Under the pieces are notes generated by a model. That model searched no databases, was not told the DNA's origin, and was given only the letters and a program-made list of their open reading frames with translations. Below, piece by piece: positions 5,376 through 6,058 of a stretch of DNA of 6,058 bases (position 1 is the first letter of the stretch; each line of letters opens with the position of its first letter). The translations under genes and the position numbers were made by a program. This DNA comes from Candidatus Rhabdochlamydia sp. (GTDB lineage: Bacteria; Chlamydiota; Chlamydiia; Chlamydiales; Rhabdochlamydiaceae): contig JASHWX010000208.1 of the NCBI GenBank assembly GCA_030043815.1, positions 1-6,058 on the forward strand. The letters run 5' to 3'.

Positions 5376-6058
5376 TTATCGAATGACTTTCAAAATTTGC
5401 TTTAGGGGCTTGTCGTTTTGTTTGAAGCGGCGCTTTTTTTCGTGGCCGGCATCAGAGGTCTTTTTTTTGCTTGCTTGGGGCTGGGGTTCCCAAGGGAATG
5501 GATGTTTGGCGGGAGGGACGTTAGCGTTAGAGTCGGGCAGTGTGGCCATTTTGTTGAGGAAGCCGCCTAAAAGAGCTCCGGGGGCGCCGCCGAGCTTTTC
5601 AGCGACATTGGCTTTTTGCCACGCCATGAGTAGGGCCATTTTTGCGGTGGCTTTCTTGGTATTGATCTGGACATTGTTCATCGGGCCTTTCATGGGAAGG
5701 GTGAGGACGTACTGATCGGGGAGGTTTTTAATGCCGAAGGCTTTTTTCAATGTCTGGGCAGTGAGTCCGAGGACCATATCGACATATTCCTTAGCGAGGT
5801 CGATGTTGCCCCAAGTGCAGATATCGTAGGTGTTGGCGAGGAGGATTTCCGTTCGTTCAATGTTGGCGACACCTTGTTTGATGGAAAAATCGATCGGGGC
5901 AAACCAGAGCACGAGGTCTTTGTTTTTTTCTTGTTTGGCTTGGAGCAGGCCGAGAGTGATCCCCACATTGCCTTCATTGCGGCAGGTGATTTTGCCCAGT
6001 TCGATCTTCGCTCGGGGGACGGCAATCTTGGCTGCATTGAAGGGATAAACGGGCAGGT
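5376..6058 (-). CDS. AsmA-like envelope protein, C-terminal part, 5' end cut by window
   Basis: The frame stays open to the right edge: 30 sense codons (LPVYPFNAAKIAVPRAKIEL and on) precede the GTG at 5966, so that GTG is internal and 226 residues are visible. The pattern resembles the C-terminal region of AsmA/TamB-type proteins, which are inner-membrane-anchored periplasmic proteins linked to outer-membrane assembly and lipid transport. Supporting features are a repeating beta pattern with a short 'WGNIDLAKEYVDMVLGL' stretch typical of the 'G-x-x-DL-x-x-E-x-x-D' repeat, then a helix (TLKKAFG), then LPMKGPMNNVQINTKKA, which resembles the family's 'lPi-x-G-t-x-x-x-P-x-i' end. After a helix near GGAPGALLGGFLNKM the tail is Pro-rich (PPAKHPFPWEPQPQ) and then strongly basic (KKK, EKKRR). 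It could also be a lineage-specific protein that only shares this pattern. Confidence 0.6.
   Translation of the reverse strand, partial: LPVYPFNAAKIAVPRAKIELGKITCRNEGNVGITLGLLQAKQEKNKDLVLWFAPIDFSIKQGVANIERTEILLANTYDICTWGNIDLAKEYVDMVLGLTAQTLKKAFGIKNLPDQYVLTLPMKGPMNNVQINTKKATAKMALLMAWQKANVAEKLGGAPGALLGGFLNKMATLPDSNANVPPAKHPFPWEPQPQASKKKTSDAGHEKKRRFKQNDKPLKQILKVIR

Noticed and set aside
5365..6048. Plus-strand frames at 5365-5715 and 5830-6048 opposite the AsmA-like gene, and a minus frame at 5747-6037
   Set aside because: The minus frame ending at 5376 stays open for over 220 codons with family-like sequence; the others are its shadows.
1..6058. tRNA, rRNA, riboswitch, CRISPR array or phage genes
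   Set aside because: No cloverleaf, spaced direct repeats or conserved RNA motifs were seen by eye on either strand.

Overview
The window is ordinary bacterial chromosome with dense coding on both strands. It holds seven protein genes: two run off the window edges and one is broken by a small mobile element. Gene starts are ATG. Clear Shine-Dalgarno sequences occur before fbaB and the antitoxin gene, and several sigma-70-like promoters are readable. The aldolase is the DhnA/FbaB-type class I enzyme found in enterobacteria and in Chlamydiota, and the AsmA-like protein at the right edge points to a double-membraned cell. A Parachlamydia-like member of the Chlamydiota is a reasonable guess, but nothing here proves it.

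Layout, left to right. (1) Positions 2-718, plus strand: C-terminal three quarters of an aldo/keto reductase, open at the left edge. (2) Positions 777-2593, plus strand: a two-gene unit with its own promoter, made of a GNAT acetyltransferase and an MFS sugar:proton symporter joined by an ATGA stop/start overlap. (3) Positions 2608-3582, minus strand: a hormone-sensitive-lipase-type esterase, convergent with the transporter and visibly more AT-rich than its neighbours. (4) Positions 3755-4813, plus strand: fbaB, class I fructose-bisphosphate aldolase, with a strong ribosome binding site and a candidate promoter. (5) Positions 4824-5237, minus strand: a Phd/VapB-type antitoxin gene split by a 166-bp palindromic MITE-like element at 4874-5039. 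(6) Positions 5376-6058, minus strand: C-terminal part of an AsmA-like envelope protein, open at the right edge.

The main discovery is the element at 4874-5039. It is a nested inverted repeat with 36-bp ends (35 matching), flanked on both sides by TA. Removing the element and one TA copy rejoins the antitoxin frame exactly. It changes the present ending, in which the last three codons and the stop come from the element, into an 81-residue protein whose tail reads like an intact family C-terminus. That reconstruction fixes the insertion site, the target duplication (TA, as for Tc1/mariner-IS630 transposases) and the damage done. No toxin gene is present, and the restored antitoxin gene would end only 10 bp from fbaB, so the antitoxin was probably already an orphan before the insertion.

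The genes do not form one pathway. The sugar transporter and the aldolase fit carbohydrate uptake and glycolysis or gluconeogenesis, the reductase and esterase are general metabolic or detoxification enzymes, and the AsmA-like protein belongs to the cell envelope.
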